Assembly (NCBI RefSeq): GCF_000238355.1
Contig: NZ_AHCA01000007.1
Location: forward strand, 124,001-188,000
Length of the DNA: 64,000 nucleotides
Direction of reading: 5' to 3'
DNA from: Pseudoalteromonas haloplanktis ATCC 14393
GTDB taxonomy: Bacteria > Pseudomonadota > Gammaproteobacteria > Enterobacterales > Alteromonadaceae
The notes below the pieces were generated by a model. That model did not search any database, was not told the DNA's origin, and saw nothing but the letters and a program-made list of their open reading frames with translations. The position numbers and the translations under genes were made by a program. This document shows positions 52,568 through 62,289 of this stretch, piece by piece. Each line of letters begins with the position of its first letter. Within the stretch, counting starts at the first letter, position 1.

Positions 52568-53851
52568 TTGTTTGACCGTTATGAAGCCGGCGAACAGGCA
52601 GTCTTAGTTCATATCGACTTTCCTAAAGAAGGGGATCGTGAAGATCTTCATGAATTAGAGATGTTGGTATCTTCTGCTGGTGTTAGCAGTTTGGCGGTTG
52701 TGCAAGGCAGCCGTCAATCACCACATCCGAAACTATTCGTCGGTACCGGAAAGGCTGAAGAGATCGCTGAGATTGTCAAAATCCACAACGCAGATGTCGT
52801 CATTTTTAATCATCAACTCAGACCGTCACAAGAACGCAATTTAGAGCGCGTTTGCCAATGCCGAGTGCTTGATAGAACGACGCTTATTCTTGATATTTTT
52901 GCGCAACGCGCACGTACTCATGAGGGTAAGTTGCAGGTTGAACTTGCACAACTGCGTCATATGTCAACTCGCTTGATCCGCGGCTGGACACACCTTGAGC
53001 GCCAAAAAGGTGGTATTGGTTTACGTGGCCCAGGTGAAACCCAGCTAGAAACAGATAGACGCTTACTGCGAGTGCGTATTCAAAGCATTCGTGCACGCTT
53101 AGAAAAAGTTGCCGTGCAACGTGAGCAGGGTCGTCGTGCTCGCAACCGCAATGAAATCCCAACGGTGTCATTGGTAGGCTATACCAATGCGGGTAAATCG
53201 ACGTTATTTAACCGTATAACTGACTCTAATGTTTATGCTGCTGATCAGCTATTTGCGACGTTAGATCCAACCTTACGTAAACTTGAAATTGAAGATGTAG
53301 GGTCGATTATTTTAGCGGATACTGTAGGCTTTATTCGTCATTTACCCCATGATTTAGTTGCTGCTTTTAAAGCAACACTGACAGAGACTCGTGAAGCAGA
53401 TTTACAGCTACATGTGGTTGATGTTGCTGATCATCGTCGCAAAGAGAATATAGAACAGGTACAATCGGTTCTTAAAGAAATTGAAGCGGATGAAGTACCA
53501 CAATTGCTGGTATACAACAAAATTGATGCACTTGAAGATATTCAAGCGCGCATTGATCGGGATGATGAAGGCACCCCGATCAGAGTTTGGTTATCGGCTC
53601 ACAGTGGTGAAGGATGTGAATTATTATCACAGGCTATCAGTGAGTTGTTAGCAAAGAAAATGTTTGTACATACGCTTAAATTAGCACCACAATTTGGCCG
53701 TTTACGTGCTGCGTTGTTTAATTTAAACGCAGTACATCAAGAAGACTTTGATGAGCAGGGTCAATGGTTGTTAGCTACGCGTATGCCTATGGTAGAATGG
53801 AACCGATTGAGAAAAGAGTTTGGTCCTGAAATCGACGCTTTTATTTTGTAA
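52568..53851 (+). CDS. hflX: ribosome-associated GTPase HflX
   Basis: A 427-residue protein: N-terminal HflX domain (FDRYEAGEQAVLVHIDFPK; GTGKAEEI), coiled linker with the RRLLRVRIQSIRARLEKV stretch, GTPase domain with G1 VGYTNAGKSTLFN, G3 DTVGFI and G4 YNKID. It binds the 50S subunit and splits stalled 70S ribosomes, for example after heat shock. The start is TTG 52568, with AGGAG eight bases upstream; an out-of-frame ATG at 52564 reaches a stop after three codons. Cotranscribed with hfq. Confidence 0.96.
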   Translation: MFDRYEAGEQAVLVHIDFPKEGDREDLHELEMLVSSAGVSSLAVVQGSRQSPHPKLFVGTGKAEEIAEIVKIHNADVVIFNHQLRPSQERNLERVCQCRVLDRTTLILDIFAQRARTHEGKLQVELAQLRHMSTRLIRGWTHLERQKGGIGLRGPGETQLETDRRLLRVRIQSIRARLEKVAVQREQGRRARNRNEIPTVSLVGYTNAGKSTLFNRITDSNVYAADQLFATLDPTLRKLEIEDVGSIILADTVGFIRHLPHDLVAAFKATLTETREADLQLHVVDVADHRRKENIEQVQSVLKEIEADEVPQLLVYNKIDALEDIQARIDRDDEGTPIRVWLSAHSGEGCELLSQAISELLAKKMFVHTLKLAPQFGRLRAALFNLNAVHQEDFDEQGQWLLATRMPMVEWNRLRKEFGPEIDAFIL

Positions 53852-53862
53852 TTCGAAAAAAC

Positions 53863-53905
53863 TACCGCACAATGTCATTTTTAGTATGAGAACAGCGGTA
53901 TTTTT
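53863..53905 (+). terminator. possible terminator after hflX
   Basis: TACCGC (53863-53868) can pair with GCGGTA (53895-53900) and is followed by T5. The loop is long (26 bases), so termination may be partial and hflK-hflC may still be read from upstream. Confidence 0.5.
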
Positions 53906-53957
53906 GTTAGATTTAACGTAATTACCTAAATTATTTAGATAACAATGGAGTATAGCT

Positions 53958-55124
53958 ATGGCCTGGAATGAACCGGGTAATAATGGCAATGACAAAGATC
54001 CGTGGAACAAAAAAGGCGGACGTGATCAAGGCCCACCTGATTTAGACGAGGTGTTTCGCAAGTTCAGCGGTAAGTTTGGCGGCATATTTGGCGGTAATAA
54101 ACCCGGCAAAAGTGGCGGTGGACTCGGTGGAGCTGGTCTTTCATTTGTGCTAATTATTGCTGCAATTGTATGGGCATTAAGCGGTATTTATACCGTTAAA
54201 GAAGCAGAGCGTGGCATCGTATTACATTTTGGTCAGTTTGACCGTATCGCAGATCCAGGTTTGCGTTGGAAAATGACATTTATTGAAACAGTCGTTCCAG
54301 TTGATATTGAAGCAGTTCGTTCATTATCGACATCTGGCTTTATGCTAACCGAAGACGAAAATGTGGTTAGTGTTGAATTTCAGGTGCAGTACCGAGTTAT
54401 TGACCCTGTATTGTACAAGTTTAGTGTTACTAATGCTGATTCTAGTTTAAAAGAAGCATTAGAAAGTGCACTGCGCTATGTTGTTGGCCATTCTAAAATG
54501 GACCAAGTATTAACGAATGGCCGTGAAGTTGTACGTCAAAATACCTGGGACGAACTAAATAAAATTATCGAACCGTATAATTTAGGTTTAATAGTCACGG
54601 ACGTTAACTTTAAAGATTCACGTCCACCGGCTGAAGTTAAAGATGCGTTTGATGATGCGATTGCAGCACAAGAAGATGAAGAGCGTTTCATTCGTGAAGC
54701 GGAAGCTTATGCCCGTGAGATTGAACCGCGTGCTCGTGGTCAAGTAACGCGTATGACGCAAGAAGCTGAAGGTTATGGTGAGCGTGTTATTTTAGAAGCA
54801 GAGGGTGAGGTAGCCCGTTTTGAAAAGCTACTACCTGAATATCAAGCTGCTAAAAAGGTAACTCGTGAGCGCTTATACATTGATGCCATGCAAGAAGTGC
54901 TCGGTAGCAGCTCGAAAGTGTTAGTCGATGTTAAAGGCGGTAATAACATGATGTATTTACCACTTGATAAAATGATGGAAAAACAAGGTACAGCAACTCG
55001 TGTTGCACTACCTAGTTCAAGTGATATCAACGACCTACGCAATAAAGTTAATACATCGCGCAATAGCACTGTGAACTCAAGTTCAGACCGCTTTGGCGCA
55101 GATCGCTTTAACGACGGGAGATAA
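53958..55124 (+). CDS. hflK: FtsH protease modulator HflK
   Basis: A 388-residue membrane protein: a Gly/Asn/Lys-rich cytoplasmic start (GKFGGIFGGNKPGKSGGGLG), one membrane segment at about 60-80 (FVLIIAAIVWALSGIY), then the SPFH/band-7 domain (about 85-250) and a helical tail. With HflC it forms a large periplasmic assembly around the FtsH protease and controls access of membrane substrates. Followed by hflC after 5 bp. Confidence 0.97.
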   Translation: MAWNEPGNNGNDKDPWNKKGGRDQGPPDLDEVFRKFSGKFGGIFGGNKPGKSGGGLGGAGLSFVLIIAAIVWALSGIYTVKEAERGIVLHFGQFDRIADPGLRWKMTFIETVVPVDIEAVRSLSTSGFMLTEDENVVSVEFQVQYRVIDPVLYKFSVTNADSSLKEALESALRYVVGHSKMDQVLTNGREVVRQNTWDELNKIIEPYNLGLIVTDVNFKDSRPPAEVKDAFDDAIAAQEDEERFIREAEAYAREIEPRARGQVTRMTQEAEGYGERVILEAEGEVARFEKLLPEYQAAKKVTRERLYIDAMQEVLGSSSKVLVDVKGGNNMMYLPLDKMMEKQGTATRVALPSSSDINDLRNKVNTSRNSTVNSSSDRFGADRFNDGR

Positions 55125-55129
55125 GCGCA

Positions 55130-56008
55130 ATGAAAAACTTTAGTCTAGTTCTATTATTAGCGGCCGTTGTGTTGTCATTTTCGTCAGTGTTTGTAGTACC
55201 TGAAGGGCAAAAAGCAATTGTTATGCTCTTTAGTAAAGTACAAAAAGACGACAGTGGTGAAGCAATTGTTTACAACCCTGGCTTACAATTCAAAGTACCT
55301 TTCTTTAGCCAAGTACGTCGTATTGATGCGCGTATTCAAACTTTAGATGGCGCACCGGATCGCTTTGTAACCAGTGAGAAAAAAGACTTAATCGTTGACT
55401 CGTTCGTGAAGTGGCGGGTAAGTGATTTTAGCGCATTTTATTTACGTGCCCGTGGTGATAAGCAATACGCTGAAGCGCTACTTAAGCAAAAAGTAAACAA
55501 CGGTCTTCGTACTAATTTTGGTTCACGTACCATCCGTGAGATTGTATCTGGTGAGCGTAGCGAGCTAATGGAAGAAGCGTTAGTCCAAGCCTCTGAAAGT
55601 GCTCAAGAGTTAGGTATTGAAGTACTTGATGTACGTGTTAAGCAGATCAATTTACCATCAGAGGTTAGTGATTCTATTTACAAACGTATGCGTGCTGAAC
55701 GTAAAGCGGTTGCAAATGAACACCGTTCTGAAGGTAATGAAAAAGCAGAAACTATCCGCGCTGAAGTTGACCGTCGGGTAACGGTTATGCTTGCTGATGC
55801 AGAGCGTAATGCCCGTGCTGTTCGTGGTGCTGGTGATGCAAAAGCAGCTGCTATTTATGCAGATGCATACAATAAAGACGCTGAATTCTTTAGTTTTGTA
55901 CGTTCATTAGAGGCTTATAAAAAGACCTTTAAAGATAAGCAAGACGTGATGGTGTTATCACCAGACAGTGACTTCTTTAGATATATGAAAGGTGCTGCTG
56001 CGCAGTAA
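55130..56008 (+). CDS. hflC: FtsH protease modulator HflC
   Basis: A 292-residue partner of HflK with an N-terminal membrane anchor (SLVLLLAAVVLSFSSVFVV), an SPFH domain, and a helical tail (AERKAVANEHRSEGNEKAET). The final segment FVRSLEAYKKTFKDKQDVMVLSPDSDFFRYM is typical of HflC. It overlaps functionally with HflK at FtsH. A terminator follows. Confidence 0.97.
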   Translation: MKNFSLVLLLAAVVLSFSSVFVVPEGQKAIVMLFSKVQKDDSGEAIVYNPGLQFKVPFFSQVRRIDARIQTLDGAPDRFVTSEKKDLIVDSFVKWRVSDFSAFYLRARGDKQYAEALLKQKVNNGLRTNFGSRTIREIVSGERSELMEEALVQASESAQELGIEVLDVRVKQINLPSEVSDSIYKRMRAERKAVANEHRSEGNEKAETIRAEVDRRVTVMLADAERNARAVRGAGDAKAAAIYADAYNKDAEFFSFVRSLEAYKKTFKDKQDVMVLSPDSDFFRYMKGAAAQ

Positions 56009-56034
56009 TCACTTCTTATATCTAACACAAATCC

Positions 56035-56058
56035 AAACCCTGTGTATGCAGGGTTTTT
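56035..56058 (+). terminator. rho-independent terminator after hflC
   Basis: An AAACCCTG/CAGGGTTT stem with a TGTATG loop and T5 lies about 27 bp after the stop codon. Confidence 0.88.
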
Positions 56059-56203
56059 CTTTTAGTAAGACAGATTATTGTGAATAACTTAATGTTATTC
56101 AACCAGTTAATTTTTATTGTGAGTGATGCACTACGCGCTCGCAGAAAAAATAACCTAAACGGGGTGATCTTTGCCCTCATTATCTGGTAAAATCTCGTCC
56201 TAA

Positions 56204-57538
<1,335 letters not shown>

Positions 57539-57552
57539 TAACCAATTGCACT

Positions 57553-57580
57553 AAAAAAGCTGCCTAGAGCAGCTTTTTTT
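57553..57580 (+). terminator. rho-independent terminator after purA
   Basis: An AGCTGC/GCAGCT stem with a CTAGA loop between A6 and T7 lies 15 bp after the stop codon. Confidence 0.92.
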
Positions 57581-57629
57581 GTGGCTGTTTTTCAGCTTTA
57601 TTACAAATAAGCCTAGATAAATTTCATTC

Positions 57630-57645
57630 TGGAACGATCTTTGTA
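57630..57645 (+). promoter_or_regulatory. possible sigma-54-type promoter of motX
   Basis: TGGAACG-N4-TTGTA keeps the GG of the -24 box and the G of the -12 box at the right spacing of 10, but the -12 element has GT instead of GC. It lies 38 bp before the ATG. Polar flagellar genes often use sigma-54 or sigma-28; no convincing sigma-28 site is seen here. Confidence 0.35.
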
Positions 57646-57683
57646 TAAACTTTAACAAGATGGTTTTAATTAAAGTGACCTAA

Positions 57684-58307
57684 ATGCGTTTGTTAACTTG
57701 TTTATCAATAGTGCCGCTCTCTATGTTGTTGGCAAGCTTCGCTAAAGCGGAGGAACCGCTGACTGCCGTACCTTTATACACAGAAACAGAGCTGTTAGCA
57801 CTGATCAATAAAAATGCCCATTTAGCGCGGGTAAAGGCAGATGATTGCCAGTTAGTGCAAGATATCGAAGCACGAGCCAATAAAATGGCATTGCCTTCTT
57901 ATCAATTCCTATATGGCGACATGTTAGCGTATGCGGTGTGTGTTGATCGTAATGTGGAATTGGGTGTGTATTATATGCGTCAGGCAGCTCAGCAAGGCTT
58001 AGCGGCTGCATTAGAGCAACTTGGTCGTTACTATGATACTGGCCGTTTAGTGCAAAAAGACAAAGCACTGGCTATAACTTACCTGCGCGAAGCAGCAGCA
58101 CAAGGTAACTTGAAGGCACAATTACGCTTAGTAAATTTGTTTAATCAAGGCTTTGGTAGTCCACGCGATTATGAAGATGCGTATCGTTGGCTCTTCCATG
58201 CCATGGTGGCAGACAAGGCAACTCACCAAAAGATTGAACGATCACTTGCTCAACTGGCGCAAAAAATGCCAGACAGCGTAGTGGCACGCGCACGTTTACC
58301 TATGTAG
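57684..58307 (+). CDS. motX: sodium-driven flagellar motor protein MotX
   Basis: A 207-residue precursor with a signal peptide (LSMLLASFAKA). The mature part has Sel1-like helical repeats (GVYYMRQAAQQGLAAALEQLGRYYDTG and AITYLREAAAQGNLKAQLRL) and the MotX-type stretches ARVKADDCQLVQDIEARA and SPRDYEDAYRWLFH. In Vibrio, MotX with MotY forms the T ring that holds the PomA/PomB stator of the polar flagellum. Position after purA supports the call. Two Cys in the N-terminal part (DDCQLV, YAVCVD) are placed as in MotX. The nearest alternative is a generic Sel1-repeat protein. Confidence 0.87.
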   Translation: MRLLTCLSIVPLSMLLASFAKAEEPLTAVPLYTETELLALINKNAHLARVKADDCQLVQDIEARANKMALPSYQFLYGDMLAYAVCVDRNVELGVYYMRQAAQQGLAAALEQLGRYYDTGRLVQKDKALAITYLREAAAQGNLKAQLRLVNLFNQGFGSPRDYEDAYRWLFHAMVADKATHQKIERSLAQLAQKMPDSVVARARLPM

Positions 58308-58361
58308 GTGTGAATTGAATAGCTAGCGAGTTAGAAAGGATACAGTTAGCGAGTTGAAAGT

Positions 58362-58392
58362 AAAAGGGCTAGGTGTAATACCTAGCCCTTTT
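58362..58392. terminator. bidirectional terminator between motX and the antiporter gene
   Basis: A 13-bp perfect stem (58362-58374 with 58380-58392) around a GTAAT loop has A and T runs on both sides and serves both convergent genes. Just before it, a 16-bp near-duplicate (AGCGAGTTAGAAAG / AGCGAGTTGAAAG) is visible. Confidence 0.9.
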
Positions 58393-58395
58393 TGT

Positions 58396-60267
58396 TTACT
58401 CTTTTATTTCTTTAGATTGTTTAGGCTCTTTGTTTTTACCATTGTTGGGGTCTTTTAACACCGACATTTTCGGTGGCTGCATTGCAATAATACGCTCACC
58501 TTGTTGTGGCGGTTTCTCCATATTTATCGTAAATGGACGCAGCTTTAACGGTGAATCTTCATCGCTATCTTTATCCCCATTAATAATAAATAATGGGATC
58601 GCATCAGGATTCACCTCCTGATATTTCTCCCAACTAAACTCTTCTGAAATGCGTGTGGCACTCACTTTACCGCCTTTTGCTATAAGGCTACTTAAACGAG
58701 CATATGAACCACTATCACCAAATAGTATTTGGCGAGATAAAAATGTGGCGCTGTCTTTATTTGCCTTTGCATGTGAGGTTGAAGAACGCAGTGAAAACAC
58801 GTTTTTCTCATTCAATAAATGTGAAAAATACTGCACACCTAATGCGTTGTGGTGGCGATTAGGCGATAGCGCCATAACACTACGAATAGTGGTTAATGGT
58901 AGGTAGCGCTCGGCATGCTCTGACTGCGGGTTGCCATAGTAACAAGCAAGGCCGTCCATACGTGCCATTTTGCAGTTTTCCCAAGCAGGATCAGATAAAT
59001 GCACTGGAATATTTTGCTCTTTTAAGCCACAAGCAATGGCGCGAGCAACATGGTTAGCACCTATTATTAAGATAGTATTAGGTGAAGGTTGGCGTACACC
59101 CAATAGTTTAGCGATTGGAATAGCCGTTAAACTTTGCAAAACCACAGTAATAATGATCACAGTAAAAATTAGCGGGACTATTTTTTCTGCGTCGGCGACG
59201 CCTGCTTCCATCATACTTAGCGCAAATACCGAGCCTACTGCAGCGGCAACAATCCCCCGAGGCGCTATCCATGACAGCACTAGACGAGACTTTATTGGCA
59301 GCTCTGTGCCAAAGGTTGAAACAGCAATACACAGTGGACGTGCAACAAACAGCACTATTGCTAAAAAGATAAACACATCAGCATCAAGCATCATTAAATC
59401 CGAGAGCTCTAAACGTGCTGCAAGCAAGATAAATAAGGTCGAAATTAAGATCATAGACAGATCTTCTTTAAACTCTAAAACAGAATCAATTTCTAAATCA
59501 TCTTGATTTGCTAGCCAAATACCAAATACTGTAACCGCAAGTAAGCCAGATTCATGGCTTAAATGATTTGAAATTGTAAAGCTGATCAATACCAGCGCTA
59601 AGATGCCAAACTTATGTAATTCAAATGGTAGCCATTCACGGCGGATCAATAAAGTTGTTAACCAGCCAGCAACTACACCAATTGACAAGCCCACCCCTAA
59701 GGTTTTGAATAAGGCGATAATAGTGTGTAAAAACACTTCACCTTGACCAACAAGCATGACAGCTTCAAATACTAATACCGCAAATAAAGCACCGATTGGG
59801 TCGATAACAATGCCTTCCCAGCGCAAAATTCGGTCTATATCTTGAGTCGGCCGCATTGAATTTAATAGCGGGGCTATTACAGTAGGCCCTGTTACAACTA
59901 AAACAGCACCAAGTACTGCGGCAACACGCCAGTTTAGTTCTAAAATCCAATATGCACTTAGGCTGATGACGATACAAGTGGCAATCATCCCTATTGAGCA
60001 GAGGTTCCTGACTACCTTGCCAATACCTTTGAGTTCACGAAAGTGCAGTGTTAATGAACCTTCAAATAAGATCACTGCAACACTGAGAGAGACCACTGGA
60101 AATAGTAAATCACCAAGTAGTGCATCGGGATCTAATAGACCCGTAGCAGGCCCTAGTAGCAGGCCTGTAAGCAACAAAAATAAAATAGCTGGGACACGAA
60201 AACCCCATGCTACCCATTGAGCGAGAACCGAGCATAGCGCGATCCCTGCGATATAAATAGCTGACAT
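58396..60267 (-). CDS. CPA-family sodium(potassium)/proton antiporter with RCK-like domain
   Basis: A 623-residue protein. Residues about 1-395 hold 11-13 membrane segments of the Na+/H+ exchanger fold; GPTVIAPLLNSMRP, RWEGIVIDPIGALFAVLVFE and SWIAPRGIVAAAVGSVFAL are typical of CPA1/NhaP2-like carriers, with paired acidic residues (for example EGIVIDP) for ion exchange. Residues about 410-520 form a Rossmann TrkA-N-like domain (NTILIIGANHVARAIACGL), and the tail is charged. It probably exports Na+ or K+ against protons, under nucleotide control. It is a single-gene unit; CPA1 or CPA2 and the ion remain open. Confidence 0.88.
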   Translation of the reverse strand: MSAIYIAGIALCSVLAQWVAWGFRVPAILFLLLTGLLLGPATGLLDPDALLGDLLFPVVSLSVAVILFEGSLTLHFRELKGIGKVVRNLCSIGMIATCIVISLSAYWILELNWRVAAVLGAVLVVTGPTVIAPLLNSMRPTQDIDRILRWEGIVIDPIGALFAVLVFEAVMLVGQGEVFLHTIIALFKTLGVGLSIGVVAGWLTTLLIRREWLPFELHKFGILALVLISFTISNHLSHESGLLAVTVFGIWLANQDDLEIDSVLEFKEDLSMILISTLFILLAARLELSDLMMLDADVFIFLAIVLFVARPLCIAVSTFGTELPIKSRLVLSWIAPRGIVAAAVGSVFALSMMEAGVADAEKIVPLIFTVIIITVVLQSLTAIPIAKLLGVRQPSPNTILIIGANHVARAIACGLKEQNIPVHLSDPAWENCKMARMDGLACYYGNPQSEHAERYLPLTTIRSVMALSPNRHHNALGVQYFSHLLNEKNVFSLRSSTSHAKANKDSATFLSRQILFGDSGSYARLSSLIAKGGKVSATRISEEFSWEKYQEVNPDAIPLFIINGDKDSDEDSPLKLRPFTINMEKPPQQGERIIAMQPPKMSVLKDPNNGKNKEPKQSKEIKE

Positions 60268-60794
60268 AGATGATGCATTCCTTATTTATTACTGCAGTGT
60301 GGAGTAACATTTTAGAGACTAATGATACAGGGGTATACACGTGTATGTTATTTTTTCCTAATAGAATTTTAGCTGTTTATGAAGTTATTTGTGGAAGAAA
60401 TGAAAATTAACTGCGTTTAAAATAATCAAAATGAAGTAAAGTTACCATAACCTATTGATAAATATGTATTTTAAAATTTTTTAGGATGAATAATAAGCCA
60501 GCCGGACGAAATGTAGCCTTGATCTCTTCCCTAAAATTAGCGTATTATAGTTAGTGTTCAAACAATTAGTTATCTAATTAGTTATTTTTTAGAACTAAGC
60601 GAATACATATAGTTATTTTTAAGTCGCTATTTATTTCAATGGCTTAGATTGAGGTTACTATATTTATATGCTTAAAAATTAACTTTTAATTGTTTGGAAC
60701 ACAATTTGTATAATTTTACTCACTTTTAGTAGTTAGTTAATTTGAACAAAAATTACCTTTTGGTGATTTATTTAGTTTGAGTTGAACTGTTACT

Positions 60795-60921
60795 TGCTCA
60801 ATATTTGACACCCATCGTGGTGAGCAAATCTCGGTCCTTGAGTCATCACCCTATCTGTTGGTGTACCAGACTCTAGAGGCTCTATGTATGTTGTTAATAA
60901 AAAAGCCTCACACAGCTTTTT
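60795..60921. ncRNA. candidate structured RNA region, identity unknown
   Basis: Four inverted repeats follow one another: TGCTCA (60795-60800) with TGAGCA (60821-60826); GAGTC/GACTC (60840-60844, 60869-60873) enclosing CACC/GGTG (60847-60850, 60860-60863); TAGAG/CTCTA around 60874-60884; and AAAAAGC/GCTTTTT (60900-60906, 60915-60921), which is a terminator-like hairpin with T-runs in both directions. I do not match it to a known RNA family. Direction is uncertain. Confidence 0.35.
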
Positions 60922-61133
60922 ACAGCGATGCATAAACAACACTTTTTTATTTACTTTATAACTGTTCAGTCTTAATGATTGAGCTAAAGTTATGCTATAC
61001 CTATTGCTTAGTAAACATACTGAGTGAATGTTTTTGGCTGAGTATTTAAAAGTGCAGAATGAAAGTGAGTGAAATGGAACGTACACATTGTTAACTCGTA
61101 ATCTAGTGTAGTGCTAGGTGATTGTTTTCATAC

Positions 61134-61152
61134 TTACCCTACTAAAGGGTAA
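61134..61152 (+). promoter_or_regulatory. small hairpin in the proB leader
   Basis: TTACCCT (61134-61140) pairs with AGGGTAA (61146-61152) across ACTAA, about 30 bases before the proB start. It may shape the mRNA 5' end; no regulator is recognised. Confidence 0.45.
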
Positions 61153-61182
61153 AACACAGTTAAAATGGAAAGTTGAACATTT

Positions 61183-62289
61183 ATGCAAAAGTTAAATTGG
61201 CGACGTATCGTATTAAAAGTAGGTAGCGCATTAATTGCACCGGATCAAGATGGCTGCCGCTCGCGTTATTTATTAACCATCGCTCAGTTTATTGTTCGTT
61301 GTCGTAGTCAAGGAATTGAAGTGATTTTAGTTTCGTCAGGCTCAGTTGCTGCTGGCGCGCATTTATTTCCTGCTCAGCAAGAGCGTACTGTGGTAATGAA
61401 AAAAGCCATGGCAGCGGCAGGCCAAACAGAAATGATGGCAATGTGGGACCGCTTTTTTGACTTCCCATCGGCACAAATTTTATTAACTCATGGTGATTTA
61501 CGCGACCGTGAGCGCTATCAAAGTATTCGAGAAACCGTATTTACCTTACTTGAGCATGGTGTACTGCCTATCATGAATGAAAATGATACGGTGACCACAG
61601 ATGATTTAAAGGTGGGTGATAACGACAATTTATCGGCGATGGTGGCAGCGGCCGCAGATGCTGATGCATTAATGATTTTTTCAGATGTAGATGGGCTTTA
61701 TGATAAAAACCCGAACTTACATGATGATGCGGTGTTATTGCCTGAAATTAAATCAATTGATGATTCAATCTATGCTATGGCAGGATGTGCTACCAGCGCG
61801 GTTGGTACCGGTGGGATGAAAACTAAAATTGAAGCGGCAGAAAAAGCCACTTCACACGGAATTACTACGTACATTATTAACGGTTTTAAAGAGAAAACAT
61901 TTACACAACTACTGGAAGGCGAAAACCCAGGAACTATTTTCTTGCCGTATGAAAAACCAATGCAAGAAGCTGTACACTGGATGACACATACAGCAAATGA
62001 GCAAGGTGAAGTTGTTGTTGAAGGTTCATTTGATGAATCTCTAGAGGGTGAAACAGGCTGTATTCGAGGTGATGAAATTGTTGCTGTACATGGTGAGTTT
62101 GCGGTTGGTGATACCATTTTAGTTCGCAGCAATGATGGTACTCGATTAGCTAAAGCGACCGCCAATTACAGTAGTTGTTTATTGAATTTTATAGCTGATA
62201 ACGAACAAAGCGAATTTAGCGACAAAATGCAAGATTCGATCGGTCCCGTTATTTCAGAAAAAGATATCGCATTATTGGAGAAGTCATGA
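61183..62289 (+). CDS. proB: glutamate 5-kinase
   Basis: A 368-residue enzyme: amino-acid kinase domain (about 1-260) with VLKVGSALIAPDQDG, VSSGSVAAGAHLF, NENDTVTTDDLKVGDNDNLS and SDVDGLYDKNP; then a PUA domain (about 280-365, CIRGDEIVAVHGEFAVGDTI). It phosphorylates glutamate as the first step of proline synthesis and is normally feedback-inhibited by proline. Its TGA overlaps the ATG of proA (ATGA), so translation is coupled. Confidence 0.98.
   Translation: MQKLNWRRIVLKVGSALIAPDQDGCRSRYLLTIAQFIVRCRSQGIEVILVSSGSVAAGAHLFPAQQERTVVMKKAMAAAGQTEMMAMWDRFFDFPSAQILLTHGDLRDRERYQSIRETVFTLLEHGVLPIMNENDTVTTDDLKVGDNDNLSAMVAAAADADALMIFSDVDGLYDKNPNLHDDAVLLPEIKSIDDSIYAMAGCATSAVGTGGMKTKIEAAEKATSHGITTYIINGFKEKTFTQLLEGENPGTIFLPYEKPMQEAVHWMTHTANEQGEVVVEGSFDESLEGETGCIRGDEIVAVHGEFAVGDTILVRSNDGTRLAKATANYSSCLLNFIADNEQSEFSDKMQDSIGPVISEKDIALLEKS

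Larger units (their letters stand above)
60268..61182. other. 915-bp gap between antiporter gene and proB
   Basis: The first 520 bp are extremely AT-rich with no convincing gene. From 60795 to 60921 the sequence is less AT-rich and packed with inverted repeats (listed separately). A 98-codon frame on the minus strand (60790-61086) crosses it, but has no ribosome-binding site or family resemblance that I can see. The last 100 bp form the proB leader. Confidence 0.5.

Noticed and set aside
60790..61086. 98-codon minus-strand frame in the proB upstream gap
   Set aside because: No ribosome-binding site, no recognisable domain, poor hydropathy pattern for an exported protein, and it overlaps inverted repeats better explained as RNA structure or non-coding DNA.
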